Below are positions 6,461 to 7,096 of a DNA stretch of 7,096 bases, piece after piece. The first letter of the stretch is position 1. Each line of letters begins with the position of its first letter. Where the stretch lies: contig JAZDHB010000080.1 of assembly GCA_043806415.1 (NCBI GenBank), forward strand, positions 1 through 7,096. The letters are read 5' to 3'. Origin of the DNA: CAIXYX01 sp043806415. GTDB taxonomy: Archaea > Micrarchaeota > Micrarchaeia > Anstonellales > Anstonellaceae. A program made the position numbers and the translations under genes. The notes under the pieces were generated by a model. That model was not told the origin of the DNA and made no database searches. It saw only the letters and a list, made by a program, of their open reading frames with translations.

Positions 6461-7096
6461 ATGGAGATTATCCGCTCGTCGGTAGCTGCCCCCAATATCG
6501 CTCTGGTGAAATACTGGGGGAAACGGGACGATTTGCTCAAGTTGCCGGTCAATGACAGCATATCGATCACGCTGGACAGCCGCGTTCTTGCAAGCAGGAC
6601 GACGATCATGATGAGCGATAAGCTTGGGAAGGATATCTTCTTCATCAATGGAAAAGAGACGGATGACGGACATATCGCCGAAGCGCTCAAGCTCATTCGC
6701 GCAAGGCTCGAGCGCAGATACCCGCCCATCGCACAGCCGATGCTGATCGTCTCCTCCAACAATTTCCCCACTTCGGCCGGCATCGCCTCCTCGGCGAGCG
6801 GATTCGCGGCCCTCGCGCAGGCCATCGCATCGGCACTGGGCATCGAGGACATGAAAGAGAAGTCCATTATCGCCCGTCTGGGCTCCGGCTCGGCTTCGCG
6901 CTCGATGTATGGCGGGTTCGTGAGATGGAATGGCGGCAGCCGGGGAGATGGAGAGGATTCGTATGCCTCCCAGATCGCCCCAGTCTCGCACTGGCCGGAC
7001 ATCGTGGACCTCGTCGCCATCACGGACGCTGGCGTGAAGAGAGTAAGCTCCAAAGACGGGATGGAACGCAGCGCCCTGACCTCGGAATTCTTCATC
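6461..7096 (+). CDS. mvaD: Mevalonate-pathway decarboxylase (diphosphomevalonate or phosphomevalonate decarboxylase), 3' end cut
   Basis: GHMP-superfamily enzyme that phosphorylates and decarboxylates (di)phosphomevalonate, giving isopentenyl (di)phosphate for archaeal lipid synthesis. The 212 codons present show the family motifs in order: APNIALVKYWGKRD (10-23, with Lys17), LPVNDSISITLDS (28-40), SSNNFPTSAGIASSASGF (98-115, the GHMP phosphate-binding loop), GSGSASRS (141-148, with Arg147), GGFVRW and SSKDGMERSALTSEFF. The family usually has Cys in GSGSACRS; here it is Ser146. The catalytic aspartate lies in the missing C-terminal third, so activity and the choice between diphospho- and monophospho- substrates cannot be settled. 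I start at ATG 6461 because the TATA box at 6423-6430 would place the transcript start after the in-frame ATG at 6437; the resulting N-terminus is also typical of the family. No Shine-Dalgarno is seen before either ATG. Confidence 0.93.
   Translation, partial: MEIIRSSVAAPNIALVKYWGKRDDLLKLPVNDSISITLDSRVLASRTTIMMSDKLGKDIFFINGKETDDGHIAEALKLIRARLERRYPPIAQPMLIVSSNNFPTSAGIASSASGFAALAQAIASALGIEDMKEKSIIARLGSGSASRSMYGGFVRWNGGSRGDGEDSYASQIAPVSHWPDIVDLVAITDAGVKRVSSKDGMERSALTSEFFI

Noticed and set aside
6358..7095. A 245-codon minus-strand frame covering the right edge
   Set aside because: It is antisense to the mevalonate-pathway decarboxylase, which has clear GHMP motifs; it also runs across the TATA box and palindrome.

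Overview
The window is a gene-dense, GC-rich piece of an archaeal chromosome. The archaeal assignment rests on gene content and signals. There is an RFC small subunit (clamp loader) and an archaeal/eukaryotic-type isoleucyl-tRNA synthetase with an H-x-G-T nucleotide-binding motif. The enolase has the C-terminal signature QIKTGAPCRGERTAKYN. A mevalonate-pathway decarboxylase is present, and TATA-box-like elements sit in AT-rich islands before genes. The very small zinc-finger gene and compact layout would fit a DPANN-type archaeon, but that placement is a guess and cannot be fixed from this sequence.

Layout. From 1 to 977 on the minus strand lies rfcS, missing only its 3' end. Divergent from it, after a promoter island (about 978-1138), a plus-strand pair starts: a small four-helix membrane protein of unknown function (1139-1528) and, 24 bases later, the complete ileS (1553-4606). 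ileS converges on a 59-residue zinc-finger gene read on the minus strand (4763-4942, TTG start). The 156-base gap between them (4607-4762) holds two abutting GC-rich hairpins flanked on either side by tracts that are U-rich in the outgoing transcript, so it looks like a bidirectional terminator. The zinc-finger gene is divergent from eno (5060-6355), with a 117-base AT-rich promoter region between. After a 105-base gap with a palindrome and a clear TATA box comes mvaD (from 6461, cut by the right edge).

The genes are mostly housekeeping: replication (clamp loading), translation (Ile-tRNA charging), glycolysis/gluconeogenesis (enolase) and isoprenoid lipid precursor synthesis (mevalonate decarboxylase). 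I see no mobile element, CRISPR array, rRNA or tRNA. The points most worth a second look are the FYVE/PHD-like eight-cysteine mini-protein, the double-hairpin bidirectional terminator, the palindrome-plus-TATA promoter that decides the mvaD start, the mevalonate-type decarboxylase itself in an archaeon, and the uncharacterised membrane protein with a hairpin in its leader.
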